Positions 8,449 to 17,470 of a stretch of DNA of 64,000 bases are shown piece after piece. Each line of letters starts with the position of its first letter. Within the stretch, counting starts at the first letter, position 1. Under the pieces are notes generated by a model. That model had not been told where the DNA came from and ran no database searches. It saw nothing but the letters and a program-made list of their open reading frames with translations. Source of the DNA: Prevotella sp. UBA6994. GTDB taxonomy: Bacteria; Bacteroidota; Bacteroidia; Bacteroidales; Bacteroidaceae. The position numbers and the translations under genes are program-made. The DNA lies in the NCBI GenBank assembly GCA_002449845.1, contig DJXW01000019.1, positions 1 to 64,000 on the forward strand, in the 5' to 3' direction.

Positions 8449-8922
8449 ATGGAAGATAAAAGAAAACGATATGAATTGCTTTGTGACCAAGTGAGAAGCT
8501 TGGCAGAAGGAGAGAAAAATGCTGTAGGAGTGCTTGCCAATATCACGGCAGCCATGCACGATACGTTTCCCGAAACTTATTTTTGGGCAGGGTTTTATTG
8601 GGTGAAAGACGGAGAGTTGCAGCTTGGTCCATTCCAAGGACCAGTAGCCTGTTACCATATTCCATACGGAAAAGGCGTATGCGGTACGGCTTGGAAGGAA
8701 GAAAAAACATTGGTTGTTGCCGATGTCGAACAGTTTCCCGGCCATATTGCCTGTTCGTCTCTGTCACGTTCCGAGATAGTCGTTCCGATATTCAATGAGA
8801 ATCATTGCGTGTTGGGAGTGATAGATATAGACAGTAAGTCATTGAACTCTTTTGACGAAATAGATAAAGAATATTTGGAAAAAATTGCAGTAATTGTTGC
8901 AGATTTCGGAATTAATCTATAA
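8449..8922 (+). CDS. msrC: GAF-type free methionine-(R)-sulfoxide reductase
   Basis: A single GAF domain of 157 residues. The family blocks are clear: YFWAGFYWVKDGELQLGPFQ, the Cys in KGVCGTAW, and the Cys in HIACSSLSRSEIVVPI. These are two of the cysteines used by fRMsr (YebR) enzymes, which reduce free Met-R-sulfoxide in the cytoplasm. It lies 12 bases after rsmA and its 3' end contains the frr promoter. The third catalytic Cys expected from the E. coli enzyme is not obvious between these two (the position after HIAC reads SS), so activity should be treated as likely rather than certain. Confidence 0.82.
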   Translation: MEDKRKRYELLCDQVRSLAEGEKNAVGVLANITAAMHDTFPETYFWAGFYWVKDGELQLGPFQGPVACYHIPYGKGVCGTAWKEEKTLVVADVEQFPGHIACSSLSRSEIVVPIFNENHCVLGVIDIDSKSLNSFDEIDKEYLEKIAVIVADFGINL

Positions 8923-8927
8923 TTTTG
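8897..8927 (+). promoter_or_regulatory. Promoter of frr-rsgA
   Basis: TTG (8897-8899), 20 bases, TAATTTTG (8920-8927). A good match to the Bacteroidota housekeeping promoter, placed inside the end of the upstream gene. Confidence 0.65.
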
Positions 8928-8953
8928 TGCAAGATAAACCAATAACTGATGAT

Positions 8954-9514
8954 ATGTTAGACGTAAAAGAAACTTTAGCAAATGCGGAGGAACGCATGGA
9001 GATGGCGGCTATGTTCTTGGAAGAGTCGCTGAATCGTGTTCGGGCAGGCAGAGCCAATGTGGCTATACTCGATGGTGTTCGCGTTAATTCTTACGGTATG
9101 AAAGTGCCTCTCAACCAAGTGGCAAATGTCTCAGTGCCAGATCCTCGTACGATAGCCATTCGTCCGTGGGATAAGAAAGCCATCAAGGACATTGAGAAAG
9201 CCATCATGGATTCTGACGTGGGCATTACGCCTGAAAACAACGGTGAGATTATTCGCTTGGGTATTCCTCAGCCTACAGAGGAACGTCGTAAGGAACTTGT
9301 GAAGCAATGTAACAAGATTGGCGAGAAGGCAAAAGTAGAGGTGAGAAACGTGCGTTCGGAAACCAAGGAAAAGCTGAAGAAAGCCATCAAGGACGGACTG
9401 AGCGAAGACAACGAGAAAGACGCAGAACTCGACTTGCAGAAAGTACACGACAAGTTTATCAAGAAGATTGATGATTTGTTGACTGCAAAGACCAAAGAAA
9501 TTATGACGGTATAG
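8954..9514 (+). CDS. frr: Ribosome recycling factor
   Basis: Splits post-termination ribosomes together with EF-G. The 186-residue length is typical. Family blocks include LNRVRAGRANVAILDGVRV, PLNQVANVSVPDPRTIAIRP and GIPQPTEERRKELVKQ. ATG 8954 is selected: upstream codons in the same frame overlap the previous gene and belong to the leader after the promoter. The stop is two bases before the start of rsgA, so the two are one transcript. Confidence 0.96.
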   Translation: MLDVKETLANAEERMEMAAMFLEESLNRVRAGRANVAILDGVRVNSYGMKVPLNQVANVSVPDPRTIAIRPWDKKAIKDIEKAIMDSDVGITPENNGEIIRLGIPQPTEERRKELVKQCNKIGEKAKVEVRNVRSETKEKLKKAIKDGLSEDNEKDAELDLQKVHDKFIKKIDDLLTAKTKEIMTV

Positions 9515-9516
9515 TT

Positions 9517-10470
9517 TTGAAGGGTCTTATCATCAAAAATACGGGTAGTTGGTACACCGTCAGGACAGACGATGGGCAGACTATCGAGAGTAAGATAAAA
9601 GGCAATTTCCGACTGAAGGGTATCCGCAGTACCAATCCTGTTGCTGTGGGTGACCGTGTGGAAATTGTGACTAATCAAGAAGGTACGGCATTCATCACAT
9701 CCATTGATGAACGCCGTAATTATATTATCCGTAAATCGTCTAACTTATCTAAACAAAGTCATATCCTTGCCGCCAACGTGGATCAGGCTTTCTTGGTGGT
9801 AACCATTAAATATCCTCCTACATCCACCACGTTTATCGACAGGTTTCTGGCATCGGCTGAGGCTTATCGTGTGCCAGTGGTATTGGTGTTTAACAAGCGT
9901 GATTTGCTTGATGAAGATGACTTGCATTATCAGGAAATGATGATGACGTTGTATGATACGATAGGTTATCAATGTGTTTCTATCTCTGCTACAACGGGAG
10001 AAGGTGTTGATCTGTTGATGTCGATGCTGGAAGGGAAGATTACCTTGCTGAGTGGGAATAGTGGAGTGGGGAAGTCAACCTTAATTAATAGTATTCTCCC
10101 AGAGGCAAACCTTCGCACGGCTGAAATCAGCGATGCGCACAATACGGGAACTCATACCACTACCTTCAGTGAGATGTTACCCATCAAGAGCAACGATGGA
10201 GATGGCGAAGCTCATGGGTGGATAATAGACACGCCTGGTATCAAAGGCTTTGGCACGTTTGACATGGAACCAACTGAGCTAACCAGTTATTTCCGTGAGA
10301 TATTCCATTTCGCCAAAGATTGTAAGTTCAGCAATTGCACCCATACACATGAGCCAAATTGTGCCGTACTCAAGGCTTTAGAAAATCATTATATAGCCAT
10401 GAGCAGGTATCAAAGTTATTTAAGCATGTTGCAGGATAAGGATGAAAACAAATATCGTGAGGCTTTTTGA
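9517..10470 (+). CDS. rsgA: Ribosome small-subunit GTPase RsgA (circularly permuted)
   Basis: A GTPase that helps late 30S assembly. It has an N-terminal OB fold (KIKGNFRLKG, NPVAVGDRVE). The G motifs come in permuted order: G4 FNKRDL first, then the P-loop GNSGVGKST, then DTPG. The C-terminal zinc site is CKFSNCTHTHEPNC. The start is TTG at 9517, giving MKGLIIKNTGSWYTV, which fits the usual N-terminus in this phylum and directly follows the frr stop. The last codons and stop form part of the terminator hairpin. Confidence 0.95.
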   Translation: MKGLIIKNTGSWYTVRTDDGQTIESKIKGNFRLKGIRSTNPVAVGDRVEIVTNQEGTAFITSIDERRNYIIRKSSNLSKQSHILAANVDQAFLVVTIKYPPTSTTFIDRFLASAEAYRVPVVLVFNKRDLLDEDDLHYQEMMMTLYDTIGYQCVSISATTGEGVDLLMSMLEGKITLLSGNSGVGKSTLINSILPEANLRTAEISDAHNTGTHTTTFSEMLPIKSNDGDGEAHGWIIDTPGIKGFGTFDMEPTELTSYFREIFHFAKDCKFSNCTHTHEPNCAVLKALENHYIAMSRYQSYLSMLQDKDENKYREAF

Positions 10471-10490
10471 AGTCTCACGATATTTGTTTT
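10449..10490. terminator. Bidirectional terminator between rsgA and the phosphoesterase gene
   Basis: A 13-bp perfect stem, CAAATATCGTGAG (10449-10461) with CTCACGATATTTG (10474-10486). It is followed by TTTTG on the + strand and TTTTC on the - strand. It overlaps the end of rsgA. Confidence 0.8.
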
Positions 10491-10497
10491 GTATAGT

Positions 10498-12105
10498 CTA
10501 TTTAATCACTATCTTTTTACCATTGTGTATGTAAATGCCTTTCTTTAAAGAATTTTTGTCCACTTTCCTTCCGTCGATAGTATAGTAGCTTGGGTTTGTG
10601 GGAGCTAAAGATATGGTTTGAATGGCGGAAAGAGTAGGTTTGGGAAGTTCAAACGTAGCGTTTTCATCGTCCGTAATGTCTGCGTACTCCGTTCCGTAGT
10701 TGGTGCAGTCGTTGATTACGCTATTGATGATGGGTGCAAACGTATCTTCGTAATAGCTTTGCATGGCATAATCGTAAGCCATTTTTCCTACGGTCTCATC
10801 GCCTAACAAGTCGATAGACATCCTTAACATACTGTCTTTGACCTCTTCTTCGATAAGCCTTGAATTGGCGTTCTTGCCTTCATTACCACTATACCAAATC
10901 ATACAAGCCTTGGAGATGGGGTCTCCCATGTAGCGAGTTGTCAGTTCTCCAAATTCCTCTGAAGTTTGTGGGAATTTAAAGATGTCAACTTCCAATGCTT
11001 GCAGCAGTGGCATAAATTGGTTCAGGTTTCTGCGGAAAGATGACCAGAACTTACGCGCATAGAGCGGACATCTATCGAACGTGTTTTGGTAGAGTCTGTC
11101 ATAGCTCAGAGCATTCACGTCGTCGGCAGTATTCGTCTTTGTCAGTCGTCCACTCTTCACCTCAACTTTGGAGAAATTGTCACTCAATGTAATTTCGCGG
11201 AATGGGCAAGGATAAGAAATCAAACTACCCGTGGCAATATCGATGATTGAATCCGTGCGCTCTGCGTTGTAGTTCTTGGCAATATCCTGTATGTGCGTGT
11301 GACCGGTGAACACCAAGTGAATGCCGTGCAGGAGAAATTGCTGTGAGATGTTCTTTCCGTTTTCGAGGAAATAACTTTTCATGTACTCTGCCTGTCCGTC
11401 GAAATGCTCCAAGATATTATGGTGCATCATGGCAAATACCTGCTTGCCTTCAGCCCTTGCCTCGTCAGCTTTCTTCAGAATCCAGATGAGTGCTTTCTCG
11501 AAGGTATGGATTTGTTCTTCTTCTCCCTCTTTTGCCAAGCGCATGTCATAGAATCCCTCAGAGTCGATGCAGATCATCCTCAACCCTTCGATAGGTTCGC
11601 AGACGTATGAGAGAGAAGCAGAGTCGCGCTCGATAGCCATTCCATATCCATAGTTCTCGTATAAGTCAACGAATTGCTCGCCTGTTGTCTTTTCGGCGGG
11701 CATTGTCATGTCACCGATGTAATATTCGCCAGTTGAGTTTACATCGTGGTTTCCTGGTATGACGAGAATCTTGATTCCTTCCTTACGAATGTCGTCGAGC
11801 ATGGAAACCAACAGCTGGTGGCTTACATATTCACCGCTTTTTGTTAAGTCGCCAGGGATGAGTACCAGGTCAGGCTTCTTTTGAAGGATGGTGTCTTTGA
11901 TAGACATGAAGAAATCATAGCTGTATCTAAATAGTTTTTCGGTAGATGTTTCGGTCTTTTGGAAAGCCATACCATCTTCTACCAACAATTCTGGAGCCAT
12001 GATGTGAGGGTCGCTGACAACGAAAATCTTAGTTGTTGACTGTGCGTTGACGTGAAAAACGCCAACCATCATCATGGTGATCAAGCAAAGTAGTTTTCTG
12101 AACAT
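10498..12105 (-). CDS. Secreted calcineurin-like metallophosphoesterase
   Basis: A signal peptide (LLCLITMMMVGVFHVNAQ) is followed by the complete metal-binding set of the calcineurin-like superfamily: SDPHI, PGDLTKSGE, PGNHDVN, MMHHN and FTGHTH. The substrate is unknown; it should act in the periplasm or at the surface. The last ~30 residues read YYTIDGRKVDKNSLKKGIYI then GKKIVIK. The same tag occurs at the end of the decayed gene at 55.2 kb and may be a sorting or anchoring signal. The gene is transcribed alone from a good promoter at 12136-12166. Confidence 0.85.
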   Translation of the reverse strand: MFRKLLCLITMMMVGVFHVNAQSTTKIFVVSDPHIMAPELLVEDGMAFQKTETSTEKLFRYSYDFFMSIKDTILQKKPDLVLIPGDLTKSGEYVSHQLLVSMLDDIRKEGIKILVIPGNHDVNSTGEYYIGDMTMPAEKTTGEQFVDLYENYGYGMAIERDSASLSYVCEPIEGLRMICIDSEGFYDMRLAKEGEEEQIHTFEKALIWILKKADEARAEGKQVFAMMHHNILEHFDGQAEYMKSYFLENGKNISQQFLLHGIHLVFTGHTHIQDIAKNYNAERTDSIIDIATGSLISYPCPFREITLSDNFSKVEVKSGRLTKTNTADDVNALSYDRLYQNTFDRCPLYARKFWSSFRRNLNQFMPLLQALEVDIFKFPQTSEEFGELTTRYMGDPISKACMIWYSGNEGKNANSRLIEEEVKDSMLRMSIDLLGDETVGKMAYDYAMQSYYEDTFAPIINSVINDCTNYGTEYADITDDENATFELPKPTLSAIQTISLAPTNPSYYTIDGRKVDKNSLKKGIYIHNGKKIVIK

Positions 12106-12135
12106 AATATATTATATATTAGGTGTAATCGCTTG

Positions 12136-12166
12136 CAAAGTTACAGTTTATTTTTATAAACGCCAA
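12136..12166 (-). promoter_or_regulatory. Promoter of the metallophosphoesterase gene
   Basis: On the - strand: TTG (12166-12164), 20 bases, TAACTTTG (12143-12136). Confidence 0.65.
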
Positions 12167-12197
12167 TAAAATATTGAATTAATCATGAAATAATGAT

Positions 12198-12233
12198 GAA
12201 AATAAAAATGAGGACGACCAAATAGTCGCCCTC
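12198..12233 (-). terminator. Terminator downstream of aroC
   Basis: On the - strand: GAGGGCGAC, loop TATTTG, GTCGTCCTC (9-bp stem with one mismatch), then ATTTTTATTTT. It lies 140 bases past the aroC stop; a -7-like TATATTTG (12312-12305, minus) lies between, so it may instead end a separate ~100-base transcript. Confidence 0.7.
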
Positions 12234-12372
12234 AACCAACACAAAAACTAAACTAGACTTAATAAACCTCTATGAGATTTTCACAAATACCATAAAAGTC
12301 GATGCAAATATAATTATTTTTCATAAATAATTCTGTAAAAACGTAATATTTTAGTTTACAATTAACAAATTG

Positions 12373-13449
12373 TTACATTTTTATGGTTGAATTTAACAAT
12401 ATGTCATCGAAAATGACCATTGCAGCCATAGCCTCTACGATAGGTACGGCTCTTGGCAGTACGCATGGATCATGCCTTCCGTGCACTTGTATTTTGGTTT
12501 CGTTTCCTTCGATATCAATTGTTTTTTGCTCCTGCAATAGTGTTGCAACGGGTTTGAACGCCACGCGGAAATAGATGTCTTGTCCATTGCTCAATCCTCC
12601 TTGTATTCCACCGCTGTGGTTGGTGGTTGTGGTCACTTGGTCATTGCGGTTGACGAACACGTCATTCTGCAAACTTCCTCTTGAAGTGGCTCCTTCAAAT
12701 CCTTCTCCGTATTCGAATCCCTTCACGGCGTTGATGCTCAGCATAGCTGCGCCTAATTGCGCATGAAGTTTGTCGAACTCTGGTTCTCCCAATCCCACCG
12801 GACAACCTTTGATGACTCCCGTGATGATTCCGCCAATCGTATCTCCTTCTGCTTTTACTTGTGAGATGAGAGCCTCCATCTCCTTTGCTTTGTCTGCGTC
12901 AGGACATCTTACGGCGTTAGTGTCTATTTGGGACAGGTCATATTGTCTGTAGTCTTTGTCAAGTGAGATGTTGCCTACTTGCGATGTATAAGCATAAACG
13001 CTGATTCCCAAATGCCGAAGTGCCAACTTTGCCAAAGCACCTCCCACGCATCTGCTGATAGTGATGCGAGCAGAAGAACGACCACCGCCACGATGGTCAC
13101 GTACTCCGTATTTGCTATAGTAGGTGAAGTCGGCATGTGAAGGACGGAATACTCCTTTCAGATTGTCGTAATCTCCAGAGTGCTGGTTTGTGTTGTGAAC
13201 GATGAAACCAATGGGGCAGCCCGTTGATTTACCTTCGAAGACACCGCTCAGTATCTCCACTTGGTCAGCCTCTTGTCTTCCTGTCGTTATTTTACTTTGA
13301 CCGGGGCGGCGGCTATTCAATTCATTTTGAATGAAATCAATGTCGATTTCTATGCCGGCTGGCATTCCGTCAACGACACCACCCACCGCATCACCATGAC
13401 TTTCGCCAAAAGTGGTCAAGGTAAATATGTTTCCAAACGTATTTCTCAC
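12373..13449 (-). CDS. aroC: Chorismate synthase
   Basis: Converts EPSP to chorismate using reduced FMN, the last shared step of aromatic amino-acid synthesis. All three family signatures are visible: GESHGDAVGGVVDGMPAG, the Arg/Ser-rich GVRDHRGGGRSSARIT, and HGRHDPCVLPRAVPIVEA. The GTG start at 13449 gives VRNTFGNIFTLTTFGESHG, matching the normal N-terminus and 358 residues. The longer frame from 13500 would overlap the FKBP gene and adds an unrelated Arg-rich peptide. It follows the FKBP gene by 23 bases, so the two probably form one operon. Confidence 0.95.
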   Translation of the reverse strand: MRNTFGNIFTLTTFGESHGDAVGGVVDGMPAGIEIDIDFIQNELNSRRPGQSKITTGRQEADQVEILSGVFEGKSTGCPIGFIVHNTNQHSGDYDNLKGVFRPSHADFTYYSKYGVRDHRGGGRSSARITISRCVGGALAKLALRHLGISVYAYTSQVGNISLDKDYRQYDLSQIDTNAVRCPDADKAKEMEALISQVKAEGDTIGGIITGVIKGCPVGLGEPEFDKLHAQLGAAMLSINAVKGFEYGEGFEGATSRGSLQNDVFVNRNDQVTTTTNHSGGIQGGLSNGQDIYFRVAFKPVATLLQEQKTIDIEGNETKIQVHGRHDPCVLPRAVPIVEAMAAMVIFDDILLNSTIKM

Positions 13450-13472
13450 CTTATTTATATATATAGTTGATC

Positions 13473-14033
13473 TTAGTGACAACCGCCACAACCGCCGCAT
13501 CCAGAACCACAGTCTCCGCCTTCACAATCTTTGCAGCCCTTGCCACATAAATTGTCTATCAGCTTCTTGATTTCTTCTTCGGTAGCATCACGGTTTTCAA
13601 TGACTTCTCCCTTGAAGTTCAGTTCTTTACCTGCAAAGGGATGATTGAGGTCTAATTTCACCTTGTTGTCTCCAATTTCAATGACTCTTCCCATGAACCT
13701 GTCTCCTTCTTGGTTTTGAAGGGGAACGATGGCATCAAGGTAGATGTGCTCCTTGTCGAAGCGACCGTCTATGCAGAATATTTCCTTGTCTAATTCCACG
13801 ACACGTTCTGCCACAAATTCACCGTAAGCCTGTGCTGGTGAGAGTGTGAAATCGAAAGAGTCACCCTTTGCCAAGCCAACGATTTCTTTCTCAAAGTCTG
13901 CTAATGTTATCCCGAAACCACTGACAAAAACAAATGGGTCTGTCTCTGTGGCAATCTCTGCCAACTTTGCCTTGTCACCCTCGATGGTGTAAAGCTGATA
14001 AGCTACGGCAATATACTTGTTGCTGTTCTCCAT
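13473..14033 (-). CDS. SlyD-like FKBP-type prolyl isomerase with Cys-rich metal-binding tail
   Basis: An FKBP domain interrupted by an IF (insert-in-flap) domain, as in SlyD: FVFVSGFGITLADFEKEIVG, then DFTLSPAQAYGEF and later GNKVKLDLNHPFAGKEL. It acts as a prolyl isomerase and chaperone. The last ~25 residues are CGKGCKDC, then GGDCGSGCGGCGGCH, a Cys/His-rich tail like that used by SlyD to bind nickel. ATG 14033 (MENSNKYIAVAYQLY) is chosen over a start 15 codons upstream, because the -7 element TACCTTTG lies at 14072-14065. Confidence 0.88.
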   Translation of the reverse strand: MENSNKYIAVAYQLYTIEGDKAKLAEIATETDPFVFVSGFGITLADFEKEIVGLAKGDSFDFTLSPAQAYGEFVAERVVELDKEIFCIDGRFDKEHIYLDAIVPLQNQEGDRFMGRVIEIGDNKVKLDLNHPFAGKELNFKGEVIENRDATEEEIKKLIDNLCGKGCKDCEGGDCGSGCGGCGGCH

Positions 14034-14064
14034 AAAATAAATGTGTAAATAATGTTTGCGATTG

Positions 14065-14072
14065 CAAAGGTA
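14065..14072 (-). promoter_or_regulatory. -7 element of the FKBP-aroC operon
   Basis: TACCTTTG on the - strand, 31 bases before the FKBP start. The -33 element is not clear. Confidence 0.45.
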
Positions 14073-14166
14073 CAACAATAAAATGAAATTTTTTTGTGGT
14101 TTTCAGAATTTTTCATTTACTTTGCAAGCATAATCTTCATTTGGCAGAAATCAAGCAATTAATTGA

Positions 14167-16377
14167 ATGGAAAATATGATGAAATTATTATATACGTTTC
14201 TGTTGTTCGCGTTGGCTTTACCGTTGCAAGCGCAACGTCCTAATTATGGGAAAATGTCGTCTATGTTGCGTCAAATAGCGCACCAGCAGAATCATTGCCA
14301 GGTGAAAGGAAAAAAGGCAAGGAGCGTAAACCGCCAGGAGATATGTGCGTTTATTCGCATTACCCAAGATGCCGATGAAGTATTGGAACACCATTCTTGT
14401 AGGAAACTGGCACAATTCGGAGATATTTATATCGCAAGTATTCCTCTCAACAGATTAAATGCCCTTTCGCTCGACAATCGAGTAACTCGAATAGAAGCCA
14501 ATCGGACACATTCCGTACATACCGACATCTTGGCTGGCAACATCAATGCGCTGCCCGTTTATCAAGGAGAACAACTGCCGCAGGCTTATACAGGAAAAGG
14601 CGTGGTGATGGGAGTGATGGACATTGGATTCGACTTGACCCATCCTAATTTCTACGATTCCTCTGCAACCAATTATCGTATCAAACAGATGTGGGACCAT
14701 GTTACTACAGACACGCTGGAAAGTGATTTCTATGTAGGACGAGATTATATTGGAACGGAAGAACTGCTGGCGTTAGGGCATTCGTACGACGGGATTGACC
14801 AAACACATGGTACGCATACGCTTGGCATTGCTGCTGGAAGTGGATACAATACTCCATATAGGGGCATTGCCTACGAAAGTGATATTTGTCTGGTGGCAAA
14901 TGCCAGTAATGAAGACCTGCCTCTCATCGATTCCATGAATGTTTATAAATATACTTACGCCACAGATGCACTTGGCTTTAAGTATATCTTCGATTATGCA
15001 GACAGCGTAGGTAAGCCTTGCGTCATTTCGTTCAGCGAGGGCAGTCCGCAAGATTTCCAAGGTTATGATGTGTTGTATTATGCCATTCTCGACAGTTTGG
15101 TGGGTCCTGGTCATATTATCGTGGCTTCTGCCGGAAACAATGGCGACCAAGTGTCTTATTTCCATAAGGAGCCAGGGCGTGAATTGGCGGGTAATTTCCT
15201 GTATTCCACGACCGACCACGTATCGGGTACCATCAAGACGGATAAGGATATTGACATCAGAACCGTGATTTATCATGCGGCGGGAAACGACACCATCATC
15301 GTTCCCACGCAACATCTCATCGAATTGCCCGATTCAGAACTTGTAGATACTTTTTACGCGAATGGCTTGAGGTATATTTTAGATGTCTATGCCTATCCTT
15401 CTTGCTACGAAGAGAATGAGATGTGTTACGACTATACCATTACCGTCATGGGCAGATTAGGGTCTCCCGACCGCGTCTCACTTGAGTTGATTGGCAGGGA
15501 AGCTGACGTCCATTTCTATAAGTTGGATGGCTTCTTGTTGCCTCGCCCACAAATCAATCCGTTATTGACCGATGGTGAAAAGCTCTGCAATATCCATTCC
15601 CCGTCCAGTGCTCCCAATGTAATCTGTGTAGGAGCCACCGGCTATCGTACGGAAGTGACGAATTATCTCGGTGAACAAAAGGTTAATGCCAATGGCACGA
15701 ATGGAGAGAGAAGCAGTTATTCTTCTGTAGGACCCACGTATGACGGTAGAATCAAGCCAGACGTTGTTGCGCCTGGAACCAATGTGATTTCTTCGTATAG
15801 CAGTTATTACTTAGAGAAGCATCCCGATGCGTCAGACATCAAATGGGATGTGGCTCATTTCGATTTCAATGGTCGTACTTACGCCTGGAATACCAATACG
15901 GGCACTTCCATGTCCACCCCAGCCGTGGGTGGTGCGATTGCTCTTTGGCTGCAAGCCAATCCTCGTTTGACTCCACAAGACATTATGGAGGTGTTTAGTC
16001 GTACTTGCCGACGAGTGGACGATTCTCTCGATTACCCCAATATCTATTATGGTTATGGACAGATAGACGTGTACAAAGGATTGTTGGATGTGTTGAATTT
16101 GACGGGAATAGAAGGCATTTCGCAAAACCAACCGAAAGGCGTGGAGATTCTACCCATAGAAAACGGAAAGGTAAAGATAGTGTTTGGCGAGTATAAACAT
16201 GGTCTTTGCAACGTGCAAATATATTCTTTGGCTGGCGTAAAGTTATTTGCGGAAAAATACAACATGGAAGACGGTTCCATTACAATAGACGTGAAGGATT
16301 TTCCGCAGGGAATCTACGCCATTCAAGTGAATGGACCAACTGCTGAAATGACTGGCTCCACGCTTGTCCGCCTATAA
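14167..16377 (+). CDS. Secreted subtilisin-like serine protease (S8 family)
   Basis: A signal peptide (LLYTFLLFALALPLQAQ) and an N-terminal propeptide-like region precede the S8 catalytic triad: Asp in GVMDIGFD (~150), His in THGTHTLG (~214), Ser in GTSMSTPAVGG (~580). The unusually long gap between His and Ser holds an inserted beta domain (~330-480), as in other Bacteroidota surface subtilases. The C-terminal ~85 residues (VQIYSLAGVKLF, then DFPQGIYAIQVNG) resemble the type A sorting domain of type IX secretion, so a cell-surface or secreted location is likely. The substrate is unknown. Confidence 0.88.
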   Translation: MENMMKLLYTFLLFALALPLQAQRPNYGKMSSMLRQIAHQQNHCQVKGKKARSVNRQEICAFIRITQDADEVLEHHSCRKLAQFGDIYIASIPLNRLNALSLDNRVTRIEANRTHSVHTDILAGNINALPVYQGEQLPQAYTGKGVVMGVMDIGFDLTHPNFYDSSATNYRIKQMWDHVTTDTLESDFYVGRDYIGTEELLALGHSYDGIDQTHGTHTLGIAAGSGYNTPYRGIAYESDICLVANASNEDLPLIDSMNVYKYTYATDALGFKYIFDYADSVGKPCVISFSEGSPQDFQGYDVLYYAILDSLVGPGHIIVASAGNNGDQVSYFHKEPGRELAGNFLYSTTDHVSGTIKTDKDIDIRTVIYHAAGNDTIIVPTQHLIELPDSELVDTFYANGLRYILDVYAYPSCYEENEMCYDYTITVMGRLGSPDRVSLELIGREADVHFYKLDGFLLPRPQINPLLTDGEKLCNIHSPSSAPNVICVGATGYRTEVTNYLGEQKVNANGTNGERSSYSSVGPTYDGRIKPDVVAPGTNVISSYSSYYLEKHPDASDIKWDVAHFDFNGRTYAWNTNTGTSMSTPAVGGAIALWLQANPRLTPQDIMEVFSRTCRRVDDSLDYPNIYYGYGQIDVYKGLLDVLNLTGIEGISQNQPKGVEILPIENGKVKIVFGEYKHGLCNVQIYSLAGVKLFAEKYNMEDGSITIDVKDFPQGIYAIQVNGPTAEMTGSTLVRL

Positions 16378-16411
16378 TCCGATGGTGCTGTGCGATATTC
16401 TACCGTTGGGC

Positions 16412-17386
16412 TTAGCTGTTGAAAAACCACGAGCAGAAATTGTTTATCCAGGGGAATGAGAATCTAAACCATCTGTATTTGGTCACGGGTTTACCGCCAA
16501 AGCTTAGGATAAACTTCCTGAATTGATTGCTTCTGTAAGGCAAACCCACGTCCAAGAAGTAGATGTGTCTGTAATGATGCTCGTATGAACTCTGAATGGC
16601 GTTCCACATCGTAATCGTTTCGGGGTAAACAAACGAGTATGTCTTTCTTCGTGTGGCAATATACCAGAGATAGGCGTTGGCTCCCGAATAGATACAGGCA
16701 CAACCTCCGATGATTTTGTTTTTGTATAGGGTGATGAAAATACGGGCGTTGTCGCTTTGGTTCAACGAACTGTACATCTTTTCCGGTGGCAGGAACCTGC
16801 GGATTTTCATCCTGTAGAAATTCTTCAGCACCTTGTAGAAGTTGTGCACTTCCTCTTCGCTTTCTGCCTCTCTCGTAATCACGCCCATGTCCTTGGCTTT
16901 CTTGATTTGCTCTTTCGTCTTGTCATCGAGTCTGTCTTCTGGAGGCATACTGTGTAGTGAGTTGTGTACCTCCTGCCAGTTGATGGGGAAGTAGCCATTG
17001 TTACGGAAATGACGATAGCCGAACATCTTGGTGCTGATGTCGCTGAACTCTACATAAAGGCAGAGCTTGCGCTTAAACTTCTTGGTAATGGCTTCCAGCA
17101 ATAATGCAAATACCTCGTCCTTGTTAACATCCTCGTCGTATTCGCCTTCGCCATAGATACGTCCTTGCGTGAATAAATAAGGTGGAATCCAAGATCCTCT
17201 CGTTCGGGTGCAGGCAAACATGTGTGCGGCAATGGTCCCGTCTTCACGGATTGCCAAAGCCATGTAAGGCTTATGGCGTGGAGTTTGTTCCACAATTTGG
17301 AACATCTCTACGCTATGGAAGAAATTGGCACATTTCATGTCCGGCAATTCTTCACTCTTGGATATGATCTTGATTTGCAGATTCAC
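16412..17386 (-). CDS. GNAT / FemAB-like acyltransferase
   Basis: Looks like a FemAB- or BioF2-type acyltransferase with duplicated GNAT folds. The segment HNSLHSMPPEDRLDDKTKEQ, then NKIIGGCACIYSG, AYLWYIATRR and YFLDVGLPYR resemble the C-terminal GNAT half. The acceptor is unknown. The start is uncertain: the -7 element TACTTTTG (17398-17391) with a TTTG 21 bases upstream ends four bases before a GTG at 17386, which gives VNLQIKIISKSEELPDM. The mRNA would then be nearly leaderless; a second choice is ATG 17338. Convergent with the subtilase gene. Confidence 0.65.
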   Translation of the reverse strand: MNLQIKIISKSEELPDMKCANFFHSVEMFQIVEQTPRHKPYMALAIREDGTIAAHMFACTRTRGSWIPPYLFTQGRIYGEGEYDEDVNKDEVFALLLEAITKKFKRKLCLYVEFSDISTKMFGYRHFRNNGYFPINWQEVHNSLHSMPPEDRLDDKTKEQIKKAKDMGVITREAESEEEVHNFYKVLKNFYRMKIRRFLPPEKMYSSLNQSDNARIFITLYKNKIIGGCACIYSGANAYLWYIATRRKTYSFVYPETITMWNAIQSSYEHHYRHIYFLDVGLPYRSNQFRKFILSFGGKPVTKYRWFRFSFPWINNFCSWFFNS

Positions 17387-17390
17387 GTTA

Positions 17391-17423
17391 CAAAAGTAAT
17401 AAATCTTTTTATCAATATACAAA
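17391..17423 (-). promoter_or_regulatory. Promoter of the acyltransferase gene
   Basis: TTTG (17423-17420), 21 bases, TACTTTTG (17398-17391) on the - strand. The expected start of transcription falls at or within a few bases of the GTG codon at 17386. Confidence 0.6.
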
Positions 17424-17441
17424 AATTTGAAGAAAAGTTAT

Positions 17442-17449
17442 TACCTTTG
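17442..17449 (+). promoter_or_regulatory. -7 element of the nitroreductase-kdsC-maf operon
   Basis: TACCTTTG matches TAnnTTTG, 21 bases before the ATG at 17471. No clear -33 element. Confidence 0.5.
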
Positions 17450-17470
17450 TCTCCATTAAAAGGAAAGGTT

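Noticed and set aside
17222..17470. N-terminal extension of the nitroreductase
   Set aside because: It runs through the divergent acyltransferase gene and its promoter; family proteins begin near MKSFKDLVQLRRSHR.
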